A stretch of 8,094 nucleotides of DNA, taken from Betaproteobacteria bacterium. GTDB lineage: Bacteria > Pseudomonadota > Gammaproteobacteria > Burkholderiales > Burkholderiaceae. The stretch's first letter is position 1; every line of letters begins with the position of its first letter. A program made the translations under genes and the position numbers. Shown here piece after piece: positions 8,023-8,094 of the stretch. The stretch covers positions 1-8,094 of the forward strand of contig WRHV01000024.1 in assembly GCA_009783065.1 (NCBI GenBank), given 5' to 3'. The notes under the pieces were generated by a model, which ran no database searches, was not told the origin of the DNA, and was given only the letters and a program-made list of their open reading frames with translations.

Positions 8023-8094
8023 TTGAATAAAGAAAATTTGCCGCAGATTTCCTTTTTGGGAACCGGTTTAATGGGGTTGCCGATGGCATCCCGA
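8023..8094 (+). CDS. start of an NAD(P)-binding dehydrogenase, 3-hydroxyisobutyrate dehydrogenase family (cut by window end)
   Basis: The open frame runs off the window end. After a short lead it reads ISFLGTGLMGLPMASR, the N-terminal Rossmann motif (GxGxMGxPMA) of the beta-hydroxyacid dehydrogenase family, which includes 3-hydroxyisobutyrate dehydrogenase, tartronate semialdehyde reductase and glyoxylate/succinic semialdehyde reductases. An in-frame TGA at 7993 limits the start. TTG at 8023 with a weak ACGGA upstream is the best choice; TTG at 8038 is the alternative, and no ATG or GTG lies before the motif in this frame. It lies 49 bp after pagL on the same strand. The substrate cannot be told from 24 codons. 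Confidence 0.65.
   Translation, partial: MNKENLPQISFLGTGLMGLPMASR

Overview
The window looks like chromosomal DNA of a Gram-negative betaproteobacterium of moderate GC content. A Burkholderiales member is likely, and the protein flavour and gene order make me think of Oxalobacteraceae, perhaps Oxalobacter; the genus is a guess from memory. Support comes from a three-subunit proton-translocating transhydrogenase, a nudJ-mnmA-purB neighbourhood also known in enterobacteria, and an outer-membrane lipid A deacylase. I see no mobile element, CRISPR array, tRNA or rRNA.

Left part (1-3345, minus strand): a tightly packed operon read in the order pntA alpha-1, panD, pntA alpha-2, pntB. The three pnt genes encode the membrane transhydrogenase that uses the proton gradient to make NADPH from NADH. 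Aspartate decarboxylase (panD, beta-alanine for pantothenate and CoA) sits between the two halves of the alpha subunit. This nesting is the most unusual thing in the window. Pantothenate synthesis needs NADPH at ketopantoate reductase, so a functional link is plausible but unproven.

Middle part (3346-5210): an AT-rich divergent intergenic region of about 240 bp, then a plus-strand pair: a NudJ-like Nudix hydrolase and mnmA (tRNA 2-thiouridylase), overlapping by ATGA.

Right part (5211-8094): a glutathione S-transferase-like gene on the minus strand, divergent from purB (adenylosuccinate lyase). Their shared 137-bp spacer holds two opposed extended -10 elements with a near-perfect 22-bp dyad between them, a good operator candidate. 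purB is followed after 28 bp by a pagL-like lipid A 3-O-deacylase gene. The window ends in the first codons of an NAD(P)-binding dehydrogenase of the 3-hydroxyisobutyrate dehydrogenase family.

In E. coli the order is nudJ-mnmA-hflD-purB. Here the hflD slot holds an antisense GST gene, so the right half is an old neighbourhood with one replaced gene.
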